Origin: Desulfobaculum xiamenense
GTDB taxonomy: Bacteria > Desulfobacterota > Desulfovibrionia > Desulfovibrionales > Desulfovibrionaceae
Reading direction: 5' to 3'
Length of the DNA: 64,000 nt
Assembly (NCBI RefSeq): GCF_011927665.1
Contig: NZ_JAATJA010000002.1
Location: 186,001 to 250,000, forward strand
The notes beneath the pieces are model-generated. The model searched no databases, had not been told where the DNA came from, and saw only the letters and a program-made list of their open reading frames with translations. Shown one piece after another: positions 53,522 to 63,997 of this stretch. Both the position numbers and the translations under genes were made by a program. Position 1 is the first letter of the stretch; each line of letters opens with the position of its first letter.

Positions 53522-55465
53522 CTAGGGCAGCGGCAGGCCGGGCGTCATGATCTGCCCGGTCAGCGCGGTCTCGTAGCCGCCAAGCGCCTCAATGCGTGTG
53601 CGGAAGTCCTCGGTTTTGATGAGCGCCAGCACCGCCTGCACGCGCGGGTCGTCGAGGCAGGCCCTCGGGATGAGCAGGTCGTAACGTTCGCGGGCAAGGG
53701 GCGCGAAGTCGAGCCCAAGCGCCCGCGCGGCGGCCATGATACCCAGTCCGCAGTCCGCCGCTCCGGTGAGCACGTTCACGGCCACGGCCATGTGCGTGAA
53801 CTCTTCCTTGTCGTAGCCCGCCACGCTGGACGGGGCGATGCCCGCCTGCGAGAGGTGCCAGTCGAGGAGGATGCGCGTGCCCGCGCCGCGCTGGCGGTTG
53901 ATGAAGCGCACGTCGTCGCGGGCGAGGTCCGCCACGCCGGTGATGCCCTTGGGGTTGCCGGCAGCCACGATGAGGCCCTGATGGCGCACGGCGAGGTTCA
54001 CCAGCACCGTGTCCATGTCGGGCAGGTACTTTTTGATGAAGGGGAAGTTGTAGTCGCCGGTCTCGGGGTCGAAGAGGTGCGTTCCGGCCATGTGGCAGGA
54101 GCCGTTCTTGACGGCCATGAGACCGCCCATGCTGCCCACGTGGGTGGAGGCGATGCGGATGGGGTTTTCGAGTCCCATGAGCGCGTCGGCCAGCAGGTCG
54201 ATGGTGTTGTCGTGGCTGCCCACGGTGACCAGCGTGCGTTCGAGGGCTTCCTCGGGCACCAGCAGTTCGGCGCGCAGGTGCTCGCCCTGATCCACGCCCT
54301 CGCTGTTGACCGGAATGCGGCAGATGCCCTGCGCGCGGGTCATGGTGGTGATCATGCCTGCCCCGCGCGAAAGCGGTGTGGCCACATGCTTGCCGCCCAC
54401 GTGGCCGATGGACACGCGTAGGAATTCTTCCATGCCGAGCTTGGACGGCACGCGGCGGGTGAGTTCCACCTCGACGGTTCTGCGACGGCCACGGACGCGG
54501 CCCTCAAGCCATGCGGCCAGCGGAGCCAGCAGTTCCTCGAAACAGACCACGGCGCTGACCGGATAGCCCGGCGCGCCAACCAGTAGCTTGCCGCCGTGGG
54601 CGGCGTCCGCCACGCCGAGGAGCGAGGGCTTGCCGGGCATGGCCTTGATGCCGTGTACCAGCACGGTGCCCACGCTCTCCATGATGGAACGCGTGTAGTC
54701 CTTGGCTCCGGCGGACGATCCTGCGCCGATGACCACGATGTGCGCGTCCGAGGCCAGCGCCTGCGTGACGGCGGCGGTGAGGGCCTCCGGGCGGTCCGGC
54801 ACCGGCGGCACGCGGCGGGCGTCGATGCCCCATGCCCGCGCCAGCGAGACGAAGACCTGCGAATTGCTCTCCACCACCTGTCCGGGACGCGGCTCGGGGC
54901 GGTCATGGAAGTCCAGCACCTCGTCGCCGGTGGGGATGAAGCAGGCACGCACGCGCTCGCGCACGGAGAGTTCCCAGATGCCAGCGGAGAGGAGCGCCCC
55001 GATGTCGTAGGCGTTCAGTTCGTGGTTCTGGGGGATGAGCAGTTCGGTGGCCACGATGTCCTCGCCGATGCGCCGCACGTGCTGCCACGGAAAGGCTGGG
55101 GCCTCGATGCTGGCCGTGCCGTCGGCGTTCATGACCACGTTCTCGATCATGATGACGGCGTCCATGCCTTTGGGCAGGGCGTTGCCTGTGTTCACCGGAA
55201 CGAATTCTCCGGGCGCGAGGCGTAGCGGCTCGTCCTCGCGGGCGGAGAAGGTGCGTTCGGCGCACACGGCGATGCCGTCCATGGCCGCGCTGTGGTAGGT
55301 GGGCGAGGACAGCCGCGCGTACACGGCTTCGGCCGTCACACGGCCCGTTGCCTCATGGGTGGGCACGGTTTCGGTTCCGATGAGCGCGTGCCTGTCGAGA
55401 AGGGCGCGGACTTTGGCGACGGCCTCGTCCATGGGAACGGTGTCGAGATAGATGTTGCGCTTCAT
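53522..55465 (-). CDS. moeA: MoeA fused to a periplasmic-binding-protein-like domain
   Basis: A 647-residue fusion. Residues 1-410 are a MoeA molybdopterin molybdenumtransferase (SAAMDGIAV, GNALPKGMDAVIMIENV, CFIPTGDEVLDF, IGAGSSAGAKDYT). Residues about 440-640 form the PBP-like domain that often follows MoeA (ASTHVGSMGGLMAVKNG, NRQRGAGTRILLDW, DCGLGIMAAARALGL). MoeA inserts Mo or W into the pterin; the PBP-like part may hold the oxyanion, which is inference. GGAGG precedes the ATG. It lies 122 bases after the moaD-like gene's start in the leftward series. Confidence 0.92.
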   Translation of the reverse strand: MKRNIYLDTVPMDEAVAKVRALLDRHALIGTETVPTHEATGRVTAEAVYARLSSPTYHSAAMDGIAVCAERTFSAREDEPLRLAPGEFVPVNTGNALPKGMDAVIMIENVVMNADGTASIEAPAFPWQHVRRIGEDIVATELLIPQNHELNAYDIGALLSAGIWELSVRERVRACFIPTGDEVLDFHDRPEPRPGQVVESNSQVFVSLARAWGIDARRVPPVPDRPEALTAAVTQALASDAHIVVIGAGSSAGAKDYTRSIMESVGTVLVHGIKAMPGKPSLLGVADAAHGGKLLVGAPGYPVSAVVCFEELLAPLAAWLEGRVRGRRRTVEVELTRRVPSKLGMEEFLRVSIGHVGGKHVATPLSRGAGMITTMTRAQGICRIPVNSEGVDQGEHLRAELLVPEEALERTLVTVGSHDNTIDLLADALMGLENPIRIASTHVGSMGGLMAVKNGSCHMAGTHLFDPETGDYNFPFIKKYLPDMDTVLVNLAVRHQGLIVAAGNPKGITGVADLARDDVRFINRQRGAGTRILLDWHLSQAGIAPSSVAGYDKEEFTHMAVAVNVLTGAADCGLGIMAAARALGLDFAPLARERYDLLIPRACLDDPRVQAVLALIKTEDFRTRIEALGGYETALTGQIMTPGLPLP

Positions 55466-55562
55466 GTGTGCCTCCGGCGTACGGCGTGGCCGTCGCGTTG
55501 GTGCGTGCGGATGCGTTCCGGTCGCTGGCGGGGCGGCGGGCCGCCCGCGTGGGACAACCGGA

Positions 55563-56807
55563 TCAGGTCAACAGCCAGACGTCCACGGTCTGGCCTTCGA
55601 AAAGTCCCTCGGTGTCCGCCGGGATGCGGATCAGGCCGTCGGCGCGCAGCATGGTGCGCAACAGGCCGGATTTGCCGAGGACTGGTACGGCGGCGAGGCT
55701 GCCGTCCTCGCGGTGCTCCATGCGCACGCGCACGTAGTCCTCACGCCCCTGTTTGGAGGCGATATTGCGGGCCAGCGTGGCGCTTCGCAGATTTTTGCGG
55801 GCGTCGCCAAAGGCTTCGGCGTCCCCGGCCAGATGGCGCAGGAAGGGCAGGCCGAATACGAGCATGACCACCTGCGCGGAGGTGACCTGTCCGGGCAGTC
55901 CCCACACGGCCTTGTTGCCCACACGGGCGAGGATGGTGGGTTTGCCGGGGCTTACTGCCACGCCGTGGGCGAGGATTTCGGAATCCGGCAGGCGTTCGAT
56001 GGCGGTCTGCGTGAGGTCGCGCACGCCGACGGAACTGCCGCCGGAGAGAAAGACCACGTCGTTTTCCGCAACGGCGCGTTCCACGGCGGCGCACAGGCTG
56101 TCCTCGTCGTCCGCCACGAGACCGTAGAGTGTGACCTCCGCCCCTGCACCGAGGACCAGCGCCCCGAGGGCGTGGGAGTTGACGTCGCGTATCTGGCCCG
56201 GTGCGGGAACGGATTCCACGGGCACCAGCTCGTCTCCGGTGGAAATGATGCCGACCCTAGGGCGGGCGTGGATCGGGACGCGGGCATAGCCCAGCGCGGC
56301 CAGCAGGCCGATTTCCTGCGGGCGCAGCAGGGTTCCGGCGGGCAGGGCGGTGTGTCCGGCGCGGGCGTCCTCGCCGCGAAGCATCACGTTTTCTGCCGGG
56401 GCCACGGACTTGCGGATTTCGATGGTTCCCGCGCCGAGTTCCTGCGTGTGCTCGACCATGACCACCGCGTCCGCTCCCTCGGGCAGGGTGCCACCGGTGA
56501 CGATGCCTACGCAGTGCCCCGGAGCGAGGGGGGTGTCCGGAATTCTGTCGATGGGGAGATGCTCTGTGCATTCGAGATAGGCGGGGTTGCCCTCGGTGGC
56601 CCCGAAGGCGTCGCGGGCCGAAAGCGCGTAGCCGTCCATGCACGAGCGGTTGACCATGGGCAGGTCCTCGTGTGCGGCGACATCTGCGGCGAGCGTGCGC
56701 CCAGTGGCCTCCAGCAGCCCTGCTTCGGCTGCAGCAAGCGCGGGGAAGCGCTTCAGAAGCCCCTTGAATTCGGTGGGGCTTACCACATGGAAAAAGCCTT
56801 TCTTCAC
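55563..56807 (-). CDS. moeA: Molybdopterin molybdenumtransferase MoeA, second paralogue
   Basis: A 414-residue stand-alone MoeA: VNRSCMDGYALSARD, GGTLPEGADAVVMVEHT, VGIISTGDELVPV, FLSGGSSVGVRDLT and GVAVSPGKPTI. All are normal for the family. Two MoeA genes in one cluster suggest separate handling of molybdate and tungstate or of two enzyme clients. It starts with GTG at 56807, with GGAGG six bases upstream. Confidence 0.93.
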   Translation of the reverse strand: MKKGFFHVVSPTEFKGLLKRFPALAAAEAGLLEATGRTLAADVAAHEDLPMVNRSCMDGYALSARDAFGATEGNPAYLECTEHLPIDRIPDTPLAPGHCVGIVTGGTLPEGADAVVMVEHTQELGAGTIEIRKSVAPAENVMLRGEDARAGHTALPAGTLLRPQEIGLLAALGYARVPIHARPRVGIISTGDELVPVESVPAPGQIRDVNSHALGALVLGAGAEVTLYGLVADDEDSLCAAVERAVAENDVVFLSGGSSVGVRDLTQTAIERLPDSEILAHGVAVSPGKPTILARVGNKAVWGLPGQVTSAQVVMLVFGLPFLRHLAGDAEAFGDARKNLRSATLARNIASKQGREDYVRVRMEHREDGSLAAVPVLGKSGLLRTMLRADGLIRIPADTEGLFEGQTVDVWLLT

Positions 56808-56932
56808 TGGTCCTCCGATCGAACATCCCGAATTGTCACGGGAATGGTTTGCTTTGCCTTACCGCAAGAATCGGCGATTGCAAATGCCCAAATCCAAATC
56901 CCGGTCGGCATCGTTCGGTCGCAGGCTCCGGT

Positions 56933-57562
56933 TCAGGCCGAAATTGCCGTGAACAGCGTGTCCTCGTCCGGCGTTTCGCGAAGCCATGCGAAAAGGACCT
57001 CTGGCGCAACCTCCTTTTCGTCGCGGCGGGCAGAGCGGAGGGCCTGTGCATCTTCACGCGCGAGCGCCGCCAGCGCGTCGGCCAGTCGAGCGCGTGGGAC
57101 GAGGACCCCTGCGGCCAGCGCGTGGCGTCCCGCATCGCGGCACACGAAGTTGAACATGCGCAGGGTGACGGTCCCCGCGCCGCGTTTCGCGTCGTCATGC
57201 GGGGCTTCGTAGGCGATGGAACTGCGCATGCGGGCCACGGGGCTGTCCCTGCGCATGGTGATGCCGCAGACGCCCGGGAGTGGGCCGGAAAGCGCCAATT
57301 CGCAGCCCGGTGTCACCACGGCGGCGTCGATGTCGTCCACGGGGTGCCCGTCGAGGAAAATGGTGCTCACCTCGCGCTCCACGTATCCGGTATCGAGGCC
57401 GAGGGGACCGGTCAGGAGCGCGCGAACGCTCATGGGGCCGTCAATCCGCAGCCCGACGCCCGTGTGGAGCAGCGCGCCCAGCAGGCCCAGCGCCTCCGGA
57501 GCGACGTGGACCGTCACGCCGGACGTGGGGGAGCCATTTGAGAACGGATTTTTGTTCGACAA
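56933..57562 (-). CDS. Uncharacterised protein of the tungsten-cofactor cluster
   Basis: About 209 residues; I know no family name. The segment at about 40-110 (MSVRALLTGPLGLDTGYVER, VSTIFLDGHPVDDIDAAVVTPG, ELALSGPLPG) has the strand and turn order of a beta-grasp MoaD-like fold but no terminal Gly-Gly. The C-terminal half is helical and charged. The start is uncertain: TTG at 57562 with GAGGG upstream, or a GTG about 13 codons in. It is divergent from aor and next to moeA, so a role in W-pterin handling is likely but unproven. Confidence 0.6.
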   Translation of the reverse strand: MSNKNPFSNGSPTSGVTVHVAPEALGLLGALLHTGVGLRIDGPMSVRALLTGPLGLDTGYVEREVSTIFLDGHPVDDIDAAVVTPGCELALSGPLPGVCGITMRRDSPVARMRSSIAYEAPHDDAKRGAGTVTLRMFNFVCRDAGRHALAAGVLVPRARLADALAALAREDAQALRSARRDEKEVAPEVLFAWLRETPDEDTLFTAISA

Positions 57563-57686
57563 AAATTGATGCCCTCTGCGGTTCGTATCTGTTGTTTGTC
57601 GTTGTTTTCTGTCGTGAACGGAATGCTTCGCATGGCGTTGCGTGCTGCAATGACCAGAAATATCCATTGTTACGCCTTGCGGCATT

Positions 57687-57716
57687 TTGACAATGCTTTC
57701 GCTTTGTACGTAGATG
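57687..57716 (+). promoter_or_regulatory. Promoter of the aldehyde oxidoreductase gene
   Basis: TTGACA (57687-57692), 18-base spacer, TAGATG (57711-57716), 62 bases before the gene. The same TTGACA/TAGATG pair serves one tRNA unit. Confidence 0.6.
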
Positions 57717-57777
57717 CTAATAGGTTTGGATCATTGAAGCAACGGTTTACCAGACGGCAATCTGGAGGAAAAACACG

Positions 57778-59502
57778 ATGAAGATTCTGCGCATCAACAC
57801 CCGTGAGCGTACCTGCGCCATTGAGGAGATGGGCGAGTATTCCGGCCTCGGCGGCCGCGCGCTCACCTCTCGCATCATCCGTCGCGAAGTTCCCGCGAAC
57901 GCGCATCCCCTGTCCAAGGAGAACAAGCTCGTCTTCGCGCCCGGTCTGCTCTCCGGCACCATGGCCGCCAACTCCGGCCGCATCTCCGTGGGCGCGAAGT
58001 CTCCGCTCACCGGCACCATCAAGGAATCCAACTCCGGCGGCATCGTTTCTCAAAAGCTCGCCAAGCTCGGCATCGGGGCCGTTATCCTCGAAGACAAGCC
58101 CGAGCGCGACGCGCCCTTCACCGCCATTCGTATCCACAAGGACGGCGTTGAGTTCTTCGACGCGCCCGAGCGTGGCGGTCGGGACAACTACGCCTATCAG
58201 GACGTCCTGAACGACTTCTTCGGCGGCAAGGCCGCCGTGGCGCTTATCGGCACCGCTGGCGAGCAGTGCATGCAGGCCGCCACCATCCAGTTCTCCGACC
58301 CCTACGGCAATCCCGCCCGCTCCGCCGGGCGCGGCGGCATGGGCGCGGTAATGGGTTCCAAGCGCGTGCGTTGCATCGCCGTGGATGACGCCGACGCCTC
58401 CGGCATCGAGTACGCCGACAAGGAGGCCTTCAAGGCCGCCAACCGGCGCTGGACCGAAATCCTCAAGAACCACCCCGTCACTGGGCAGGGACTGGCCGGA
58501 TTCGGCACCGCCATCCTCGTCAACATCATCAACGAGGCCGGAGCGCTGCCCACCAAGAACTTCCGCACCGGCCGCTTTGATCACGCCGCCGACGTCTCGG
58601 GCGAGAAGCTCAGCGAGACCATCGAGAAGCGCGGCGGCAAGGTTCACGAGGGCTGCCACCCCGGCTGCGTCATGCAGTGCTCGCAGCGCTACGTGGACGA
58701 GAAGGGCGAATACGTCACCTCCGGCTTCGAGTACGAAACCCTCTGGGCCTTCGGGCCGAATTCCCTCATTCACGATCTCGACCTCATCGCCGCGATGGAC
58801 CGCCTGTGCGACGAGAAGGGCATCGACACCATCGAGATGGGCAACACCGTGGCCATCGCCATGGAGGGCGGACTCATCCCGTGGGGCGACGGACCCGCCG
58901 CCTACGAACTGCTCAAGAAGATCGGCACCGCCGACCCCATGGGCCGCATCATCGGCAATGGCACCGGCTACACCGCCGCCGCCCTCGGCGTGGACCGTGT
59001 GCCCGTGGTTAAGAATCAGGCCCTGCCCGCCTATGACCCCCGCGCCGTCAAGGGCGTGGGCGTGACCTACGCCACCAACCCCATGGGCGGCGACCACACC
59101 GCGGGCTACGCCGTGTGCCAGAACGTCCTCAAGGTCGGTGGCGACGTCGACGGGCACAAGGACGAAGGCAACATCGAGCTCTCGAAGAACCTCCAGATCG
59201 CCACTGCCGCCATCGACTCCTCGGGCATGTGCCTGTTCGTGGCCTTCGCCGTCCTTGATACGCCGGACGCCATGCAGGTCATGTGCGATCTGCTCAATGC
59301 GCGCTACGGCGGCTCCATCACCCCGGACGACGTGTTGGCCCTCGGCGTGCAGGTGCTCAAGGACGAACATTCCTTCAACGCCGACGCAGGCTTCACCAAG
59401 CACGACGATCAGCTCCCCCGCTGGTTCCGTGAAGCACTGCCGCCCCACAACGTCACGTGGGACTACACCGACGACGAGCTGCAGGCCGCCAAGACCTTCT
59501 AG
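57778..59502 (+). CDS. aor: Tungsten-containing aldehyde:ferredoxin oxidoreductase
   Basis: A 574-residue AOR-family enzyme. LVFAPGLLSGTMAANSGRIS, GIGAVILEDKP and SAGRGGMGAVMGSKRV (the bis-pterin region) are all present. The [4Fe-4S] ligands are Cys293, Cys297 and Cys301 (GCHPGCVMQC) and about Cys485 (SSGMCLFVAF). It oxidises aldehydes to acids with ferredoxin in the cytoplasm, using a W-bispterin. GGAGG lies seven to eight bases before the ATG. The divergent cofactor cluster next to it matches its cofactor need. It is slightly shorter than the Pyrococcus enzyme (605). Confidence 0.95.
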   Translation: MKILRINTRERTCAIEEMGEYSGLGGRALTSRIIRREVPANAHPLSKENKLVFAPGLLSGTMAANSGRISVGAKSPLTGTIKESNSGGIVSQKLAKLGIGAVILEDKPERDAPFTAIRIHKDGVEFFDAPERGGRDNYAYQDVLNDFFGGKAAVALIGTAGEQCMQAATIQFSDPYGNPARSAGRGGMGAVMGSKRVRCIAVDDADASGIEYADKEAFKAANRRWTEILKNHPVTGQGLAGFGTAILVNIINEAGALPTKNFRTGRFDHAADVSGEKLSETIEKRGGKVHEGCHPGCVMQCSQRYVDEKGEYVTSGFEYETLWAFGPNSLIHDLDLIAAMDRLCDEKGIDTIEMGNTVAIAMEGGLIPWGDGPAAYELLKKIGTADPMGRIIGNGTGYTAAALGVDRVPVVKNQALPAYDPRAVKGVGVTYATNPMGGDHTAGYAVCQNVLKVGGDVDGHKDEGNIELSKNLQIATAAIDSSGMCLFVAFAVLDTPDAMQVMCDLLNARYGGSITPDDVLALGVQVLKDEHSFNADAGFTKHDDQLPRWFREALPPHNVTWDYTDDELQAAKTF

Positions 59503-59529
59503 CCCGTCGTATCAATCTGATCTCCATCC

Positions 59530-59566
59530 CGCCCCGGTCAGGCTTCGGTCTGGCTGGGGCCTTTTC
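59530..59566 (+). terminator. Terminator after aor
   Basis: CCCCGGTCAGG pairs with TCTGGCTGGGG (G-U pairs allowed) around a CTTCGG-type loop, then CCTTTTCG. Confidence 0.8.
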
Positions 59567-59645
59567 GTGCCTGCGGTAGACGGTACGACCGTCGCGTCGC
59601 GAAGGGGGGAAATGGGCCTGCGGCGGCCGGGCAGGGGGGAAAATC

Positions 59646-59844
59646 GCCTCCGGCGGCCGGGGCGCTGCCCCGGACCCCGCTCAAGGGAATAATTCCCTTG
59701 AGAATCCTTATATATTGAAATTATTGGATAAAAGCCGGTTGGTCTGCCAAGGGGAGACGGCCTATCGCATATCGGGGGTCCAGGGGGCCAGCGGCCCCTT
59801 GGCCGGCGGAGCCTGCGTCTTGCATGTGGCCGCGAACGATACGC
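59646..59844 (+). repeat. Dispersed intergenic repeat, copy C
   Basis: The most complete copy: GCCTCCGGCGGCCGGGGCGC module, near-palindrome CTCAAGGGAATAATTCCCTTGAG, AT-rich link, and the GGGGGCCAGCGGCCCC hairpin ending in TTGCATGTGGC. It shares its first half with copy B and its second half with copy A. It is preceded by a partial module at about 59607. It lies between convergent aor and cobS. Confidence 0.87.
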
Positions 59845-59875
59845 CCCGGCCACAGCGACGAGCGATGCGCCTGGC

Positions 59876-60640
59876 CTATGGCAGTAGTGGCAGATTCATG
59901 TTGGCGGCGATGCACCAGCCGAGGAGGGCGGAGATTTCGCCCCAGATGACGGCTGCGCCGAGGAAGTCGCCGTTCATGCCCTCGTTTCTGCGGGCGAGGG
60001 TGACGAGTTCGACGAGGCCGAGCAGGCACAGGCACAGGGTCGGGATGATGGTGATGGGGGGGATGACGAAGAGCGCGGCGAAGAGGGTCTGCGCGATGAC
60101 GAGGAGGATGACGGGGACGGTTGCCCCGGCGAGGAACAGCTTTCCGTTGCCTGCGCGGACGAGGGAGCGCCCGCAGAAGGCAGTGCATGCGGCGAGGCTG
60201 CGGCCGAGGATGAAGGCGAAGGCGACGGCGGTGTAGGCTTCGGCGGCAAGGGCCTGATGCAGGAGGAGGAGCTGTCCGGACAGGCCCATGACGAGGGCGA
60301 TGACGCCGAAGGCTCCGGTGCGGCTGTCCTTGACGATGTCCCAGAAGCGCTGGCCTTGCGCGTTGCTTCCCCAGCCGTCGAAGAGGTCGGCCCAGCCGTC
60401 CCAGTGCAGGCCACGGGTGAGGGCGAGGGAGCCGCCGAGGAGCAGCCACGCCTGAATCCATGGCTGCCCGCGCAGCACGCCGAGGGCGAAGGGCGCGGTG
60501 AGGAGCGTGCCGAGGACGAAGCCGACGAGGGGGAACCAGCCGATGGTGGCGGCGAAGACCTTGTCGTCGTAGATGCGGGGCGGCGCGAGGCGCGTGAGGA
60601 ATCCGAAGGCTGCGGTGAAGGAGAGAACAAAGGTTTTCAT
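59876..60640 (-). CDS. cobS: Cobalamin synthase (adenosylcobinamide-GDP ribazoletransferase)
   Basis: A 254-residue, multi-helix membrane enzyme: IGWFPLVGFVLG, TRGLHWDGWADLFDGWGSN (the DGxADxxD-type metal site) and KDSRTGAFGVIALV. It joins the lower-ligand ribazole to adenosylcobinamide-GDP, the last stage of B12 assembly. Its start overlaps the stop of the SAM hydrolase gene by four bases. The rest of the late B12 genes are not in this window. Confidence 0.94.
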   Translation of the reverse strand: MKTFVLSFTAAFGFLTRLAPPRIYDDKVFAATIGWFPLVGFVLGTLLTAPFALGVLRGQPWIQAWLLLGGSLALTRGLHWDGWADLFDGWGSNAQGQRFWDIVKDSRTGAFGVIALVMGLSGQLLLLHQALAAEAYTAVAFAFILGRSLAACTAFCGRSLVRAGNGKLFLAGATVPVILLVIAQTLFAALFVIPPITIIPTLCLCLLGLVELVTLARRNEGMNGDFLGAAVIWGEISALLGWCIAANMNLPLLP

Positions 60641-61455
60641 GATGCGTCGTCGGTGGCGGAGAGGGTGATGCGGGTGCCGCAGGTTGCAGAGAGGAGTCGG
60701 GCGGCGGAGGCTTGATTCATGGACAGTTCGAGATAGCCCTGACTGCCGCGCATGAGGCCGAGGGCGCCGAGGGGAATGTTCGAGTAGATCTGCGCGCAGA
60801 CCACGGAGGCGCTGTGTCGGCGTGAGGAGAGCGCGAGGCCGGACCATGCGCAGAAGGTGTCGAACCACGGGGCGTCTGGGATGTTGAGGATACAGTTGCC
60901 GAAGCGGTCCACGTGCAGGACCACGGCGGAGACGGCGCGTCGGTCTGCGGCGGGCTGTGGTGCGGCCCAGTCCAGCCGTTGGAGGGCGTCCACGGGGATT
61001 TGTGGCCCGAGGCTTTCGGGGGCTTCGCCGAGGGCGAGGCGCGCGGCCAGCGGTGCGAAGACGTCGCGCCCGTGGAAGGTGTGGCTAATGTCGGCGCGGG
61101 CGCGGATGTGGGCGCTCATGTCGAAGGCGCGGGCCTCGCCGGGGGCGGCCAGCACGAGGCCGAGCAGGCCGTTGTCCGGGGCGAGGATGCGCTGGCCGTC
61201 CTTTTCGAGGAGGACGATGCGCCGGGTGCCGCCCACGCCGGGATCGACGACGGCGACGAAGATGGTTCCCTGCGGGAAGTGGGGGCGGGTCGCATTGAGA
61301 TGAAACCCGCCCTGCGCGAGATTGAACGGTTCGATGCCGTGGGTCACGTCCACGATGAGCGCGTCGGGGTTGATGCGCAGGATCGCTCCCTTCATTTGGG
61401 CGACGTAGGGGTCGCCGGTTCCGAAGTCGGACAGCAGAGCCACGGGTGTCTTCAC
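60637..61455 (-). CDS. S-adenosyl-L-methionine hydrolase (DUF62 family)
   Basis: A 272-residue enzyme of the SAM hydroxide adenosyltransferase/fluorinase fold: LLSDFGTGDPYVAQMKG, VVDPGVGGTRR, APDNGLL, FHGRDVFAP and VDRFGN. Members convert SAM and water to adenosine and methionine. There is no chlorinase loop marker that I can confirm. It overlaps cobS by four bases and begins one base before the YitT gene's stop region, so the three may be one transcript. Confidence 0.92.
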   Translation of the reverse strand: MKTPVALLSDFGTGDPYVAQMKGAILRINPDALIVDVTHGIEPFNLAQGGFHLNATRPHFPQGTIFVAVVDPGVGGTRRIVLLEKDGQRILAPDNGLLGLVLAAPGEARAFDMSAHIRARADISHTFHGRDVFAPLAARLALGEAPESLGPQIPVDALQRLDWAAPQPAADRRAVSAVVLHVDRFGNCILNIPDAPWFDTFCAWSGLALSSRRHSASVVCAQIYSNIPLGALGLMRGSQGYLELSMNQASAARLLSATCGTRITLSATDDAS

Positions 61456-61456
61456 G

Positions 61457-62311
61457 TCAATAGACCTTCCTGCGGGAGAAGTTGTGCCCGAGGACGTTCA
61501 GCGGACTTTCGACGATGGTGAACGCCTGCGGGTCGATGGTGTAGACCGCCTCTTCGAGCCGTTTGACCTGGATGTTGTTGACCACGGTCAGCAGGATGCG
61601 CTTGCGCCGTCCGGAATAGGCCCCCCTTCCGTAGAGGTAGGTCGCGCCACGGTGCAGGTCCTTGAGCACAGTCTTGGCGATCTCCTCGGTCTTGTCCGAG
61701 ATGATGAGCGCCATCTTGCGCTGGTTGAACATGCCGAGGAAGTATTCCATGACCTGCGCGCCGATGAACACGGTGGCCAGCGAGTACAGCACGCGGTCAA
61801 CGTCGAGATAGTACATGCTGCATGCGAAAAGCGCCAGATTGAAGCTGAAGTTCACCGTTCCGATGCGCAGGTTGTAGCGCTGGTTGAGGGCCACGGCCAC
61901 GATGTCCGTGCCGCCGCAGGAACCGAGCGAACGGAAGGCGATGCCAAGCCCGGCGCCGAAGATGGTGCCCGCCGCCATGGCCGCGAGCCATGGGTCCTGC
62001 ACGGGGAATTTCCAGTCGATGAGGTCCACGAAGAACACCATGGCGACCGTGCCGTAGAGGCTATAGAAGAAGAATCGGCGGCTCACGGCGAACCAGCCGA
62101 TGAGAAAGACCGGGATGTTGAGCACGCACAGCCAGATGCCGGGCGTGAGTGCGTCCGTGAGGTAGTAGAGCAGGATGCCCAGACCGGCGATGCCGCCCGA
62201 GATGAAGCCGTGGGGCACGGCGATGCTCTTGACGGCCAGCGCGAAGAGCGCGGTGCCGATGGTGATCAGGCCAAGGTTCCAGGGAACGGAATAGGTGATG
62301 TCTCGTCGCAT
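61457..62311 (-). CDS. YitT family membrane protein
   Basis: A 284-residue protein with five hydrophobic helices (about 12-195) and a C-terminal cytoplasmic DUF2179 domain (about 210-284; KMALIISDKTEEIAKTVLKDLHRGAT in part). SLGSCGGTDIVAVALNQRY is the family's loop signature. Function is unknown. GGAGG precedes the ATG at 62311. It is last-but-upstream in the unit with the SAM hydrolase and cobS. Confidence 0.9.
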   Translation of the reverse strand: MRRDITYSVPWNLGLITIGTALFALAVKSIAVPHGFISGGIAGLGILLYYLTDALTPGIWLCVLNIPVFLIGWFAVSRRFFFYSLYGTVAMVFFVDLIDWKFPVQDPWLAAMAAGTIFGAGLGIAFRSLGSCGGTDIVAVALNQRYNLRIGTVNFSFNLALFACSMYYLDVDRVLYSLATVFIGAQVMEYFLGMFNQRKMALIISDKTEEIAKTVLKDLHRGATYLYGRGAYSGRRKRILLTVVNNIQVKRLEEAVYTIDPQAFTIVESPLNVLGHNFSRRKVY

Positions 62312-62507
62312 GTCGCCCCCTCCAGAGGGCATGTGGCCGCCGCACCGTGCGGCAGCCGTTCACGGCACATGTGCCAGTCTTCGGCGCAAAAGGAAACCCC
62401 GTTGTGACGGGAACGATTGTCGCAACGATAACAGGAAGATGCGCCCTTTGCCAGACCTTGGCGGTATGGCGCGTTTTCTTCGTTTCGCGGGGTGTGTTTG
62501 CGGCCAC
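62312..62507. other. Intergenic region upstream of the YitT gene
   Basis: No gene is seen. It contains a GCCGCAC/GTGCGGC hairpin near 62345 but no riboswitch motif that I recognise. Confidence 0.35.
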
Positions 62508-62541
62508 GAAAAAACCGCCCCGCTCTGACGAGCGGGGCGGC
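62508..62541 (-). terminator. Terminator after ahcY
   Basis: Stem CCGCCCCGCTC / GAGCGGGGCGG with loop GTCA, followed on the minus strand by TTTTTTCG. It lies about 30 bases after the ahcY stop. Confidence 0.93.
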
Positions 62542-62569
62542 GTGCGAGGCGAAGTCGGAACCGTGTGGA

Positions 62570-63997
<1,428 letters not shown>

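Noticed and set aside
62312-62507. SAM or SAH riboswitch ahead of the YitT gene
   Set aside because: No conserved core motif of these riboswitches was found; only a simple hairpin is present.
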